From Armatimonadota bacterium (lineage in GTDB: Bacteria > Armatimonadota > Fimbriimonadia > Fimbriimonadales > Fimbriimonadaceae), in contig JAFDWS010000006.1 of assembly GCA_018268375.1 (NCBI GenBank), forward strand, positions 248,001 to 312,000: a DNA stretch of 64,000 nt, read 5' to 3'. The translations under genes and the position numbers were made by a program. Shown in pieces: positions 50,084 to 57,826 of this stretch (its first letter is position 1; each line of letters starts with the position of its first letter). The notes below the pieces were generated by a model. The model ran no database searches. It had not been told where the DNA came from and saw nothing but the letters and a program-made list of their open reading frames with translations.

Positions 50084-51589
50084 ATGATCTCCGATCCGAT
50101 CCGCCGATCCATCGATTCTGTGGGCCATGGATTCATGGAGGGCCCTTATCGGACCTCCAGGCCCTTGAAGAACTTCCTCGAGATCCCTTACGAAGAGCTT
50201 GAGGAACTGAACCTTGAGGCCAAGTCCAAGCAGCTTGCCAGGACGCCGGCGGACCAACTGGAGAAGCACTATCTCAAGTATCTGCAGGACACCAAGGAGA
50301 TCAAGGCCGTCACCGTTTGCTTCACTGACATCGAGGGCCGGTTCCACACCCTGGACTACGACAAGAAGTTCCTCCTCAAGAGCCATGACAACCTGACCTT
50401 CGACGGCTCCTCTATTCGGGGCTTCAGTGTCGTCAACGAGTCGGACCTCCGCCTTGGCATCGATTGGGGCAGCTTCCGCTGGCTCCCGAGCGACATTTTC
50501 GGCCCGGGCAAGGTGATCGTCTTCGGCCTCATCCTCGACAAGGACGGCAGCCCCTATTCGAGCGACATGCGCGGGCGGCTCAAAGCTCTTGGCGAAGAGC
50601 TCGCGAAGAAGAAGATGGTCGCGAACATCGCGGTCGAATGCGAAGGTTTCCTTTTCGCCGGGCTGAACGCCGAGCAAGAGTACAACAGCCGAGACGGGTT
50701 CGTGCCCGTCCACTCCGGCGGCTACTTCAACAGCCTCCCCAACGATCCGCTCAAGCTCTTCATCGACCGTCTCGCCGAGTGTCAGCGCGCCCTGGGCTTT
50801 GAGAACGAGAAAGACCACCCCGAGGTCGCACCGTCTCAGTTCGAGCTCAACTACTCTTACACCGAGGCGCTTTTGGCCGCCGACCAGCTTCAGCTCTACA
50901 AGCTGACCGCCCGCCAGGTTGCCGCCAATATGGGCTGCACCGCGAGCTTCCTGCCGAAGCCGATCGCAGGCATCAACGGCAGCGGCATGCACACCAACAT
51001 GTCGATCAGCAAAGAAGGCAAGAACCTTATGTTCGACAAGAAGGGCGAGGACAATCTCAGCGCCTTCGGTTGGGAGTTCATCGACCGATTGCTGAACAGC
51101 GCGAACGACATCTGCCTGGTGCTGAACCCCTCGGTGAACGCCTACCGCCGCCTCGACCCTCATTTCGAGGCGCCGAACCAGATCAAGTCCAGCGCGGTGG
51201 ACCGGACCTCCATGGTCCGCATTCCTCTCGGAAACGAGAAGTCGGCCCGCATCGAGGTGCGGACGGTCGCGCCCGACGCCAACCCTTACATGGCGTTCTT
51301 CACCTTGATCAAGACTGGCCTCGAGGGCCCGATGACGGAAAAGATCTCCAGCGAAGAGCGCCGCACCCGCACGCGCTACCTGCCCGGGAACATCTACGAC
51401 GCCATCCGCCACATGAAGGCTTCTTCCTTTATGGGCAGCGTGCTCGGCGAAGAGAACAAGGACAAGTTCATCGAGCGCAAAGAGTCCGTGGCCGAGCGTT
51501 CGCCGAAGGAACTCGGCGGCTTAATCAAAACGACGGAGATCCTGTTCCACCACGAAGTCACGAACCAGTACCTCTGGTCTCGGTTCTGA
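50084..51589 (+). CDS. glnA: Glutamine synthetase, type I
   Basis: GlnA condenses glutamate, ammonia and ATP. The 501-aa protein begins with the beta-grasp domain (CFTDIEGRFHTLDYDKKF, then FDGSSIRGF, which marks GSI). It has PSQFELNYSY metal ligands and ATP-site INGSGMHTNMSI near residue 303. NPYMAFFTLI and the C-terminal RYLPGNIYDA carry a Tyr where adenylylation occurs in GSI-beta, but the flanking DLPPEE is missing, so that control is doubtful. GGGAG is 2 nt before ATG 50084 and TAATAT is 9 nt before it, so expression mode is ambiguous. Confidence 0.94.
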   Translation: MISDPIRRSIDSVGHGFMEGPYRTSRPLKNFLEIPYEELEELNLEAKSKQLARTPADQLEKHYLKYLQDTKEIKAVTVCFTDIEGRFHTLDYDKKFLLKSHDNLTFDGSSIRGFSVVNESDLRLGIDWGSFRWLPSDIFGPGKVIVFGLILDKDGSPYSSDMRGRLKALGEELAKKKMVANIAVECEGFLFAGLNAEQEYNSRDGFVPVHSGGYFNSLPNDPLKLFIDRLAECQRALGFENEKDHPEVAPSQFELNYSYTEALLAADQLQLYKLTARQVAANMGCTASFLPKPIAGINGSGMHTNMSISKEGKNLMFDKKGEDNLSAFGWEFIDRLLNSANDICLVLNPSVNAYRRLDPHFEAPNQIKSSAVDRTSMVRIPLGNEKSARIEVRTVAPDANPYMAFFTLIKTGLEGPMTEKISSEERRTRTRYLPGNIYDAIRHMKASSFMGSVLGEENKDKFIERKESVAERSPKELGGLIKTTEILFHHEVTNQYLWSRF

Positions 51590-51664
51590 CTTCGCTGGGT
51601 GGAGAGCCCCCTCCTCGCTTGGATCGGACGGTCATGCCGAACAAATGAGGAGGGGCTGGAGCCA
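51568..51664. repeat. Direct repeat copy A (glnA 3' end and downstream sequence)
   Basis: This 97-bp segment covers the last codons of glnA (YLWSRF) and the following hairpin-like sequence. A diverged copy lies at 52663-52755 in the same orientation. The copies share long identical stretches, including the last 20-25 bases. Confidence 0.8.
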
Positions 51665-51673
51665 GAACGAATA

Positions 51674-52639
51674 TCAGGGATGGAACCATAAGCCCGTGCG
51701 GGATCGGGCAACCTCCTCAAGGTATTCGTGCGGAACTCCTTCTACATTCAGTTCGGCCCATTCTAAGGTCGGCATCAAGAGGAGTTCTTTGCACGCCTCG
51801 GCCGACCAACTGACATCTTCCGCGAAAACCGACCTCAATGTTCCTCCTTTGACAAGAGAACGGATCCCTGCGTCGGTAACAGGCGTGTTCGCCAACCCAA
51901 GGTGCCTTAGGGGCAGATGATCTGCGAGTGCGAGGAGGGTTTCATCGTCCATGCTGGTGTTTGACAAGTGTAAGTCCTCAAGATAGCGTGCGCCGATCAG
52001 ATGAAGCAGCTCCTTCGACAGCGCTTGGGTGTTGCTCAGGTCCAGGACTCGCAGTTCCCGGAGCCGGCCCAACCAATCCAGGCCTTGTTCAGCCAGCGGA
52101 AAACCTCTTAGTCCAAGGTGGGTCAGCGATCTCAGGTTGCCAAGCTCTTGCACTTCGTCGGGGAATTCGAAGCTCGCCGATTCGCGGAGATAGTGTATGA
52201 ACGGGTCGCCATATCGAACATCAAAGCTAAGTTCGACCAAATTATCGAATTCGGAAATGACACGGAACCCGCCCTTACGGACGCCTTCCAGATTCATCTC
52301 CAGCTTTCGGAGGTGGCCCTTGTCAACGATTTGACGAAGTCCCTCCGTCGTGATGCTTGTCCAACGTAAACCGAGTTCTTCGAGTCTCTCGCACCGGTTG
52401 AGGAGCTTCATTCCCTCATCCGTGACCGGACATCCCATCAAATAGAGCTTGGTTGGTGCTTCGTAGCGATCCAAATAGAGCGCCAGGCCGTCGTCGGTCA
52501 GTCTCGTCAAGGCGAACGTCATATGCGACAAGGGAATATCGTTGTCGATTCGATCCTGGATGGCTGCATCAATTATCGCGAGCTGTTCCGTTTGTGCCAC
52601 TGCTAAGTGTTCCTTGAAAGAGTCTGCAGCGAAGGGCAC
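51674..52639 (-). CDS. Leucine-rich-repeat protein between two copies of the glnA 3' end
   Basis: The product has about 9-10 leucine-rich repeats of the GALA/RI-type, e.g. LRSLTHLGLRGFPLAEQGLDWLGRL, LRVLDLSNTQALSKELLHLIG, LEDLHLSNTSMDDETLLALADHL, LRHLGLANTPVTDAGIRSL. No signal peptide is evident, so a cytoplasmic binding protein is likely. The reading frame is open further upstream to 52777, but that stretch is the antisense of a duplicated glnA end, so GTG 52639 is taken as the start; GTG 52600 is also possible. The gene fills the space between the two direct repeats exactly. Confidence 0.65.
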   Translation of the reverse strand: MPFAADSFKEHLAVAQTEQLAIIDAAIQDRIDNDIPLSHMTFALTRLTDDGLALYLDRYEAPTKLYLMGCPVTDEGMKLLNRCERLEELGLRWTSITTEGLRQIVDKGHLRKLEMNLEGVRKGGFRVISEFDNLVELSFDVRYGDPFIHYLRESASFEFPDEVQELGNLRSLTHLGLRGFPLAEQGLDWLGRLRELRVLDLSNTQALSKELLHLIGARYLEDLHLSNTSMDDETLLALADHLPLRHLGLANTPVTDAGIRSLVKGGTLRSVFAEDVSWSAEACKELLLMPTLEWAELNVEGVPHEYLEEVARSRTGLWFHP

Positions 52640-52662
52640 CTGAATAATGCCGGCACCATGTT

Positions 52663-52755
52663 GTACCTCTGGTCCCGGTTCTGATTCCGAAGGTTCCGGA
52701 GCCCTCGTTTGACCAGGGTGGTCGTACCGAACAAATGAGGATGGGGCTGGAGCCA
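52663..52755. repeat. Direct repeat copy B (diverged glnA 3' end)
   Basis: Same orientation as copy A. It starts GTACCTCTGGT, as does glnA's end, and finishes with the same GGAGCCA. It lies between the LRR gene and the thioredoxin gene, and no longer codes for anything. Confidence 0.8.
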
Positions 52756-52774
52756 CGTTCAGGCTCCACTGATC

Positions 52775-52780
52775 CATACT
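52775..52780 (+). promoter_or_regulatory. -10-like CATACT, leaderless position, thioredoxin gene
   Basis: CATACT ends 6 nt before GTG 52787. Confidence 0.5.
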
Positions 52781-52786
52781 GAAGGT

Positions 52787-53284
52787 GTGAAGAAAGCCGC
52801 CCTCCTCGCTCTCGCCCTCCTTGTCAGCGGCCTGCCCGGCATTGCGCAAGCCCAGACGGCTAAGCCGGTCTCCGCCGACAAGCAAGAGAAGTTCGACCCC
52901 AGCCGTGACGCAGCGAAGGACATCGAGTTCGGTGTCGCCCTGGCCAAGAAGCAGAACAAGCGCGTGATCCTGGACGTCGGAGGGGAGTGGTGTCCGTGGT
53001 GCAAGAAGCTCGACAAGATGTTCCATGAGGACAAGGAGGTCGCCGCCGCACTCAAGGCCAACTACGTCGTCATTAAGGTGAACTTCAGCCAAGAGAACGA
53101 GAACAAGGCTGTCCTAAGCAAGTACCCGATGATCCAGGGTTACCCCCACCTGTTTGTCTTGGAGAACGATGGAAAGCTCCTCCACTCGCAAGACACCGGG
53201 CTCCTCGAAACCGGCGACCATCACGACCACGACAAGGTGATGGCCTTCCTCAAGAAGTGGGCCCCGCCGCGTGGCGTGCGATAG
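52787..53284 (+). CDS. Secreted thioredoxin-family protein
   Basis: The 165-aa protein has a signal peptide (KKAALLALALLVSGLPGIAQA) and a thioredoxin fold with the active site GEWCPWCKKLDKMF near residues 67-79, like the DsbD C-terminal or thioredoxin-related proteins. A cis-Pro lies in IQGYPHLFVLENDGK near residue 120. A His-rich loop (GDHHDHDK) follows. It probably reduces or shuffles disulfides in the periplasm; no redox partner is adjacent. GTG 52787 has CATACT 6 nt upstream. It was probably the neighbour of glnA before the LRR gene appeared. Confidence 0.88.
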   Translation: MKKAALLALALLVSGLPGIAQAQTAKPVSADKQEKFDPSRDAAKDIEFGVALAKKQNKRVILDVGGEWCPWCKKLDKMFHEDKEVAAALKANYVVIKVNFSQENENKAVLSKYPMIQGYPHLFVLENDGKLLHSQDTGLLETGDHHDHDKVMAFLKKWAPPRGVR

Positions 53285-53304
53285 CCTGAGCCTCAAACGT
53301 AAAG

Positions 53305-53339
53305 AACCGGCCGGTCCTCATAATCGGGGCCGGCCGGTT
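53305..53339. terminator. Bidirectional terminator between thioredoxin and beta-propeller genes
   Basis: A 13-bp stem with one G-U pair and a 9-nt loop. On plus it is followed by TCTTA; on minus by CTTTACG. It lies between two convergent genes. Confidence 0.85.
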
Positions 53340-53350
53340 TCTTATGGAAG

Positions 53351-54484
53351 TTAGCGAGCGGCCAATCCAGCGTAGGCGCTGGGCAAGGACCACGTGTTCA
53401 ACGTCTCAAGGCCGCCGTCTTGGCGGAGGCGATAGGCAACGATGCTCGGCGTGCGACCAGTCAACACGTACACCGCGTTGTTACCGCCCTGAGCAATGTC
53501 GACCGGGCTCGTGTTTGCTCCGGTGAACGCTGTCTGGCCGCTGGCGTCCAAGAGGCTCACCATGCCGTCCCTATCTATCGCAAAGCCGGAGACCGTGCTG
53601 CTGCCCGCGTTGGTCGTGTAAGCAAAGCGGCCGTCGCGAGTGACCAGCGTCCAGCAAGCGGCCGTCTGGTGCGTGGGCGCCGACGCGCTAATGACGCTGA
53701 CTTGGCCGTCGGACTCGGTGTTGTAAGAACTGAGGGCACTCGCGTTGGTCGAGCCGCCGAATGCCTCGCTAACTAAGAGACGGTTCCGCTTGCCCCACCC
53801 GAAGCCGAACGGGGTCTGGCCAGAACTCGCGGTCACGACCGGACTGGACGCTGTCCCGTTGTGATCGACAGCAAAGGACGTGATCTGGTTGGTGCCTTTC
53901 TCGGTGACGACAAGGAGGTCGCCATCGGGGCTAAAACTGACCTGCGCGGGAGCCACGTCGGCACCGCTCAGCGGTCTTGCCGAGTTGGCGATCTGCGACA
54001 GCGTCCCGTCCTCAGCGATGCGAAAGCCCACGATCGAATCGGGCGCTCCAGCGTTCAAGACGTAGACCAAATTCCCGCTTTGAGTAACGCTGATAGGACG
54101 CACGCCGCCAGAAGCGTACTTGCCAATGAACTGCAGGCCCTGCGGCTTGACGCGGAAGACGCTGAAGTCGTTGCTGCCTGCGTTGACCGCATAAAGATAG
54201 CGGCTGTCCTGGCTCAGCGTGACCGAGCCCTGAGAGCCGAGGCCGCTGCCGGTTCCAAGTCCGCCGGTATTGTAGTACTGGACGTTGGTGAGTTGGCCGT
54301 CGACGCCTCGATCGAAGACCGCGACCTGGTTACCGAGCGAGGAATTGGTCGAGCTGTAGACAGCGCCGACCACAGCGTGGTTCGCGCTGCTGGACGTTGG
54401 CTGCGCCTGCGACATGGCTGTAAGGGTGGCGACGCCAGCCATAATGGCGGCAGTTTTGGCAAGTTTGCTTCCAAAGAATTTCAT
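53351..54484 (-). CDS. Secreted beta-propeller (lactonase-like) protein
   Basis: The 377-aa protein has a signal peptide (MKFFGSKLAKTAAIMAGVATLTAMSQA) and a seven-bladed beta-propeller of the 6-phosphogluconolactonase/YVTN-like kind. Recurrent units are VTLSQDSRYLYAVNAGSNDFSVFRV, ISVTQSGNLVYVLNAG, VSFSPDGDLLVVTEKGTNQITSF and FAYTTNAGSSTVSGFAIDRDG. No clear Pgl catalytic residues can be assigned. It may be a surface-exposed or periplasmic protein binding a ligand. It is divergent from the sigma/anti-sigma operon, which might control it. Confidence 0.85.
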   Translation of the reverse strand: MKFFGSKLAKTAAIMAGVATLTAMSQAQPTSSSANHAVVGAVYSSTNSSLGNQVAVFDRGVDGQLTNVQYYNTGGLGTGSGLGSQGSVTLSQDSRYLYAVNAGSNDFSVFRVKPQGLQFIGKYASGGVRPISVTQSGNLVYVLNAGAPDSIVGFRIAEDGTLSQIANSARPLSGADVAPAQVSFSPDGDLLVVTEKGTNQITSFAVDHNGTASSPVVTASSGQTPFGFGWGKRNRLLVSEAFGGSTNASALSSYNTESDGQVSVISASAPTHQTAACWTLVTRDGRFAYTTNAGSSTVSGFAIDRDGMVSLLDASGQTAFTGANTSPVDIAQGGNNAVYVLTGRTPSIVAYRLRQDGGLETLNTWSLPSAYAGLAAR

Positions 54485-54634
54485 GGGTGTTTGTCCTTCT
54501 TGTCCTGCCGCGTTTCCCACGGCAACGGCGGCAAGAAGACACGCTGCAAGAGCGGAAGTTCCGCGGGTCCCAGGCGAAATTGGACGGAACTTCTCGCGGC
54601 GCCGAGCGCTTCTTGAGCGGTGGTCACTATCACC

Positions 54635-55222
54635 ATGGGGCAAACGATAATGCCGGGCGCCAAAGAGTCGGGAGCCACCAGTTCCGGCCGCAAGGAGCTC
54701 TTTATGCGCCTTGCAAGGGAGAACGAGCAGGTGCTCGTCCGCGTGGCGAGGCGACTGTGCTGCGGCAATGGCGATCTTGCCGATGACTGCGTCCAAGAGG
54801 CCATCATCTCCGCGTACCAATCGTTTGTCGACGGCAAGTTTGACGATGTCCCCAACTTCAGGCCGTGGATCCTAAGAATCCTGACGAACCGCTTCTACCG
54901 TGAGGCGTCGAAGGCGCGGAGGCATGCGGGAGCCGACGATTTTGAGGAACTTGCGGACAGGCACGTGGACCCCAGTTCCGTCAAGAACCTCGACAGCATC
55001 GTCGAGCAGACGGCCCTTCGCGAGGAAATCGACCACGCTTTCGAACAGCTCAGCCCTGAGCAAGCCCTGTGCGTCACGCTCGTCGACGTCGAAGGGCTCG
55101 AGTATGGTGAAGCCGCCCGCGTCCTCGACGTCCCCATTGGAACCGTCCGCTCCAGGCTCAACCGAGCAAGGCTGAAGATGGCCGAAGCCATCACCCAAAT
55201 GCGATTGAGGTCTAACCCATGA
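54635..55222 (+). CDS. ECF-type sigma-70 factor
   Basis: The 195-aa protein is an extracytoplasmic-function sigma factor. Region 2 spans about residues 20-95 (FMRLARENEQVLVRVARRL, DDCVQEAIISAYQSF, FRPWILRILTNRFYREASKARR). Region 4 spans about 130-185 (LSPEQALCVTLVDVEGLEYGEAARVLDVPIGTVRSRLNRARLKM). The start is uncertain: ATG 54635 is used, GTG 54620 or ATG 54650 are possible. Its stop overlaps the ATG of the anti-sigma gene (ATGA). It presumably switches on an envelope-related set; the beta-propeller gene upstream is divergent. Confidence 0.92.
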   Translation: MGQTIMPGAKESGATSSGRKELFMRLARENEQVLVRVARRLCCGNGDLADDCVQEAIISAYQSFVDGKFDDVPNFRPWILRILTNRFYREASKARRHAGADDFEELADRHVDPSSVKNLDSIVEQTALREEIDHAFEQLSPEQALCVTLVDVEGLEYGEAARVLDVPIGTVRSRLNRARLKMAEAITQMRLRSNP

Positions 55223-55482
55223 AAGAGAACAAGCCTGTCATCAACCCGTGCTTCTGGATGGTCGGACTGCTCAACCGCCTCGTCGAAGGCAAACTCGGAG
55301 GCGTGCTGGCGTGGTACACGAAGAAGCACACTGACCAATGCGAAAAGTGCGGCCCGGCCTTGAAAGCGCTGTTGGCCCTTCGAGATGGCTTGAAGAAAGC
55401 TTGTGGCGAGGAGGCCGTCGGCCTGAGCGACGACCGATGGGCAAGGATTCAGGCAGCCTGCGACCACGCAGAAGGGGCGTAA
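55219..55482 (+). CDS. Putative zinc-binding anti-sigma factor
   Basis: The 87-aa protein contains the ZAS motif HxxxCxxC (HTDQCEKC near residues 37-44), which in anti-sigma factors binds zinc and clamps the sigma factor. It has no transmembrane segment, so it would be a soluble sensor. It is co-translated with the ECF sigma gene by a 4-nt overlap. The rest is helical (PALKALLALRDGLKKACG). A membrane-bound partner is not seen. Its role as the sigma antagonist is inferred from position and motif. Confidence 0.75.
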   Translation: MKENKPVINPCFWMVGLLNRLVEGKLGGVLAWYTKKHTDQCEKCGPALKALLALRDGLKKACGEEAVGLSDDRWARIQAACDHAEGA

Positions 55483-55486
55483 GAGC

Positions 55487-56302
55487 TCAAGGACCGATCG
55501 CCGGCAAACGGCGGTCGAGGCGCGTGATCACTTGCTGGGCCATGACCGCATAGCCCGGATCGCGAGGATGGATGTCGCCGTCACCGATCCATGTGTAAGC
55601 CAGTTCGTTGCCGATGAACGGGTGATACGAATCGGCATACGCACCCCGATAGAGTTTCGCAAAGTGCAGCAGCATTCCGTTGAGCTTAGGAAGCGCGTAG
55701 CGGCCGATCGTGTCCTCTGGCGAGCCAGGATAGGCACCGTAAGGGTTGTAGTAGCCGGGCACGACGAGGACAGCGTTGGGTAACTGTTGCCGGATCAAGG
55801 TGAACTCTTGCGTCAGTCTCGCCTGGGTGGTCACGAGCGTCTGGTCGACAATCGCCTTCTGCTCCGAGAACGGGCGCGCGAGGAACGCTGAGTCGAGGAG
55901 GTCCAGAAGATCGTTGCCGCCTAGCGCGAAGGTGACGTGCGTGATGACATGACCCCGGGACAGCTCTTGGGCCACCTTGGCCTTGAACGTGTCCGCCTGG
56001 CTCTTGTGCCCGAAGAGGGGATAGTTTGAATTGAGCAGGAATCCAATCTCACTCGTGTCGAAGAAGCTTGTAGAGTCCTCGCCCGGAATAGACAAATTGA
56101 TCAGCGTTGGGCGAACGCCCCCTTGGATCACACCGATGGCATCGGCGACCGGGCGCACGTAGCCCTTGTCTCCCGGCCCCCTGGCCGTATCGTTAGGTTG
56201 ATAGCCCCAACCGACCGAATCGCCGAGGGCGATGTAGGTCTTGACCTGACCAAAGGCGGAGGCAGTGGCCAGCAGGGCCAGGATCAGGAAGGGCCGTCGC
56301 AT
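55487..56302 (-). CDS. Secreted SGNH/GDSL-type esterase
   Basis: SGNH hydrolases cleave esters or acyl groups. The 271-aa protein has a signal peptide (MRRPFLILALLATASAFG). It shows block I ALGDSVGWGY near residue 25 with the nucleophile Ser, block II/III G and N in FALGGNDLLDLL near residue 126, and block V DIHPRDPGY near residue 242 with the Asp-His pair. The insertion between blocks is long. It has GACAAT 8 nt upstream of ATG 56302. The substrate is unknown; it may act on carbohydrate or lipid esters outside the cell. Confidence 0.9.
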   Translation of the reverse strand: MRRPFLILALLATASAFGQVKTYIALGDSVGWGYQPNDTARGPGDKGYVRPVADAIGVIQGGVRPTLINLSIPGEDSTSFFDTSEIGFLLNSNYPLFGHKSQADTFKAKVAQELSRGHVITHVTFALGGNDLLDLLDSAFLARPFSEQKAIVDQTLVTTQARLTQEFTLIRQQLPNAVLVVPGYYNPYGAYPGSPEDTIGRYALPKLNGMLLHFAKLYRGAYADSYHPFIGNELAYTWIGDGDIHPRDPGYAVMAQQVITRLDRRLPAIGP

Positions 56303-56310
56303 ATCTTGTT

Positions 56311-56316
56311 ATTGTC
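56311..56316 (-). promoter_or_regulatory. -10-like GACAAT, leaderless position, SGNH hydrolase
   Basis: GACAAT on the minus strand ends 8 nt before ATG 56302. Confidence 0.4.
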
Positions 56317-56483
56317 CCTCAGCAAAGCTGTCGCGACGCAGTTCTCTGGCGACAAGTTCGTGCAACACCGGAGATACTCGCAAAAGTGCTTTGCCTGTTC
56401 TGGCGAAGGCTCCTGTAAGATATATGGGCGTGACCGAGTCAGGGGTCGCGCTCGTGAATTATTCAGTCACGACGGAGAGACTC

Positions 56484-57752
56484 ATGAAGACCTTAACATG
56501 CATCCTTGGGCTGGGCCTAGCCTCCGCCTCGTTTGCGCAGTTCGCCACAAAGTTCGAAGCTTCGGAGGGCTACTCTGCCTCCCCGAGCGGAACTTTGGTC
56601 GTCGGCCAAAACGGCTGGTACCTGCCGATCGCTGATTCAGCGCCCGGAGCAGTCTTTACTTATACAGGCAACACACTCACGTTGCCGGCCAACCCTGCAG
56701 GCGGAGACCAATTCCTCGGAATGGTCGCCAACACGAGCTTCACGCAAATCGTGTCGCGCGCCCAACACGACATGGTGTTCGGCTCGGGACTCCTTGCTGC
56801 GACCTTCGAGTTCTGCCCCAACTATCTTGCGGCCCCGCCGTCCACCGACAACCTCGGTAGCTTCTCGCTACAGCCGTCTGCAAGCTGCAACTACTTCCAG
56901 ACCTTGTACCACTACACCGACGTCAATGCTCCAACGACGTTCACGGCAGACTATGGCGTCGCCGGTGCGACGGGCGTCAGCGGTGGATTCACTTCCTTCA
57001 TGAGCGCTGGCGCAGCTTGGACGCTCTTGCCGATGAACCACTGGTACCGACAGTCCACGATTTGGGACGCGGCCACGAACCGTGTGATCGCGGTGTCGAT
57101 CCAAGACCTTACTGCTGGCGGCCCCCTGAACGTGGCCACGCCAACCGATTGGTACCTGTCTGGCGGCGCGAACAACGTGCTCGGCCAGCCGACCGCGACG
57201 GCCATCCGGTGCTTTGCCGGTGGTAGCCAGAACGGCAACGTTGTCGGATACGACAACATCAATGTTGGCCCGGCGTTGCAAACTCTTGCTCCTGCCGCGC
57301 AACACATCACGTTGGGTCAGATCGCCTCCGGCGACCTTGCTAGCCTCGCCGCCGACGATGCCAACGCGGAGCGCATGTGCCGGTTCATCCTTCCGAACCG
57401 ATCGAGCCCGTTCGTGGTCACGGAACTGACCTACAACACTTCGAAGACCACCCTCTTGGCCATCGCCATGCGCGTGAAAGCTAAGATGAGCCTTGTCGGT
57501 CAGTTCGCGATCAAGCTCGGCATGAAGGACCAGACCCAAACCAACGTCTACGACGTCGTGCTTCCTGAGACCTCCATCGGCACCGGCTATGCGGTGTTCA
57601 CGGGCAATGCCTCGGGGAACTTGCAAAAGTATCTGTCTAGCGGCGGTTCGATCGTCGGCCAGATCAGCGTCCGCAACACCGGCCCCGTGCCGGGCAGCGG
57701 CAACTGGTGCACCGATTTCGAGTACGCACAGCTCGACGTCACCGGCGGCTAG
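56484..57752 (+). CDS. Secreted protein of unknown family
   Basis: The 422-aa protein has a signal peptide (MKTLTCILGLGLASASFAQ). The mature part is rich in Gly, Ser, Thr and aromatic residues, with a likely beta-sandwich (FEASEGYSASPSGTLVVGQNGWY, WTLLPMNHWYRQSTIWDAATN) resembling concanavalin-type lectin folds. C-terminal segments (MCRFILPNRSSPFVVTELTYN...) may form a second domain of PEP-CTERM-less extracellular type. GGAGAG is 5 nt before ATG 56484. No catalytic motif is visible. A hairpin follows. Confidence 0.7.
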   Translation: MKTLTCILGLGLASASFAQFATKFEASEGYSASPSGTLVVGQNGWYLPIADSAPGAVFTYTGNTLTLPANPAGGDQFLGMVANTSFTQIVSRAQHDMVFGSGLLAATFEFCPNYLAAPPSTDNLGSFSLQPSASCNYFQTLYHYTDVNAPTTFTADYGVAGATGVSGGFTSFMSAGAAWTLLPMNHWYRQSTIWDAATNRVIAVSIQDLTAGGPLNVATPTDWYLSGGANNVLGQPTATAIRCFAGGSQNGNVVGYDNINVGPALQTLAPAAQHITLGQIASGDLASLAADDANAERMCRFILPNRSSPFVVTELTYNTSKTTLLAIAMRVKAKMSLVGQFAIKLGMKDQTQTNVYDVVLPETSIGTGYAVFTGNASGNLQKYLSSGGSIVGQISVRNTGPVPGSGNWCTDFEYAQLDVTGG

Positions 57753-57771
57753 TCGACTCTAGAAAACGATC

Positions 57772-57806
57772 AGAGGGCCGGAACCCTGCTTGGGTTCCGG
57801 CCCTCT
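57772..57806. terminator. Strong bidirectional terminator, 15-bp stem
   Basis: A perfect 15-bp stem with a 5-nt loop lies between the convergent genes ending at 57752 and 57827. TTAT follows on plus and CGTTTTCT on minus. Confidence 0.9.
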
Positions 57807-57826
57807 TTATGTCATGCACGCCCAGC

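Noticed and set aside
51674..52777. LRR gene starting at ATG 52777
   Set aside because: The first 46 codons of that longer frame are the antisense of repeat copy B and would collide with the promoter of the thioredoxin gene, so the shorter GTG start is preferred.
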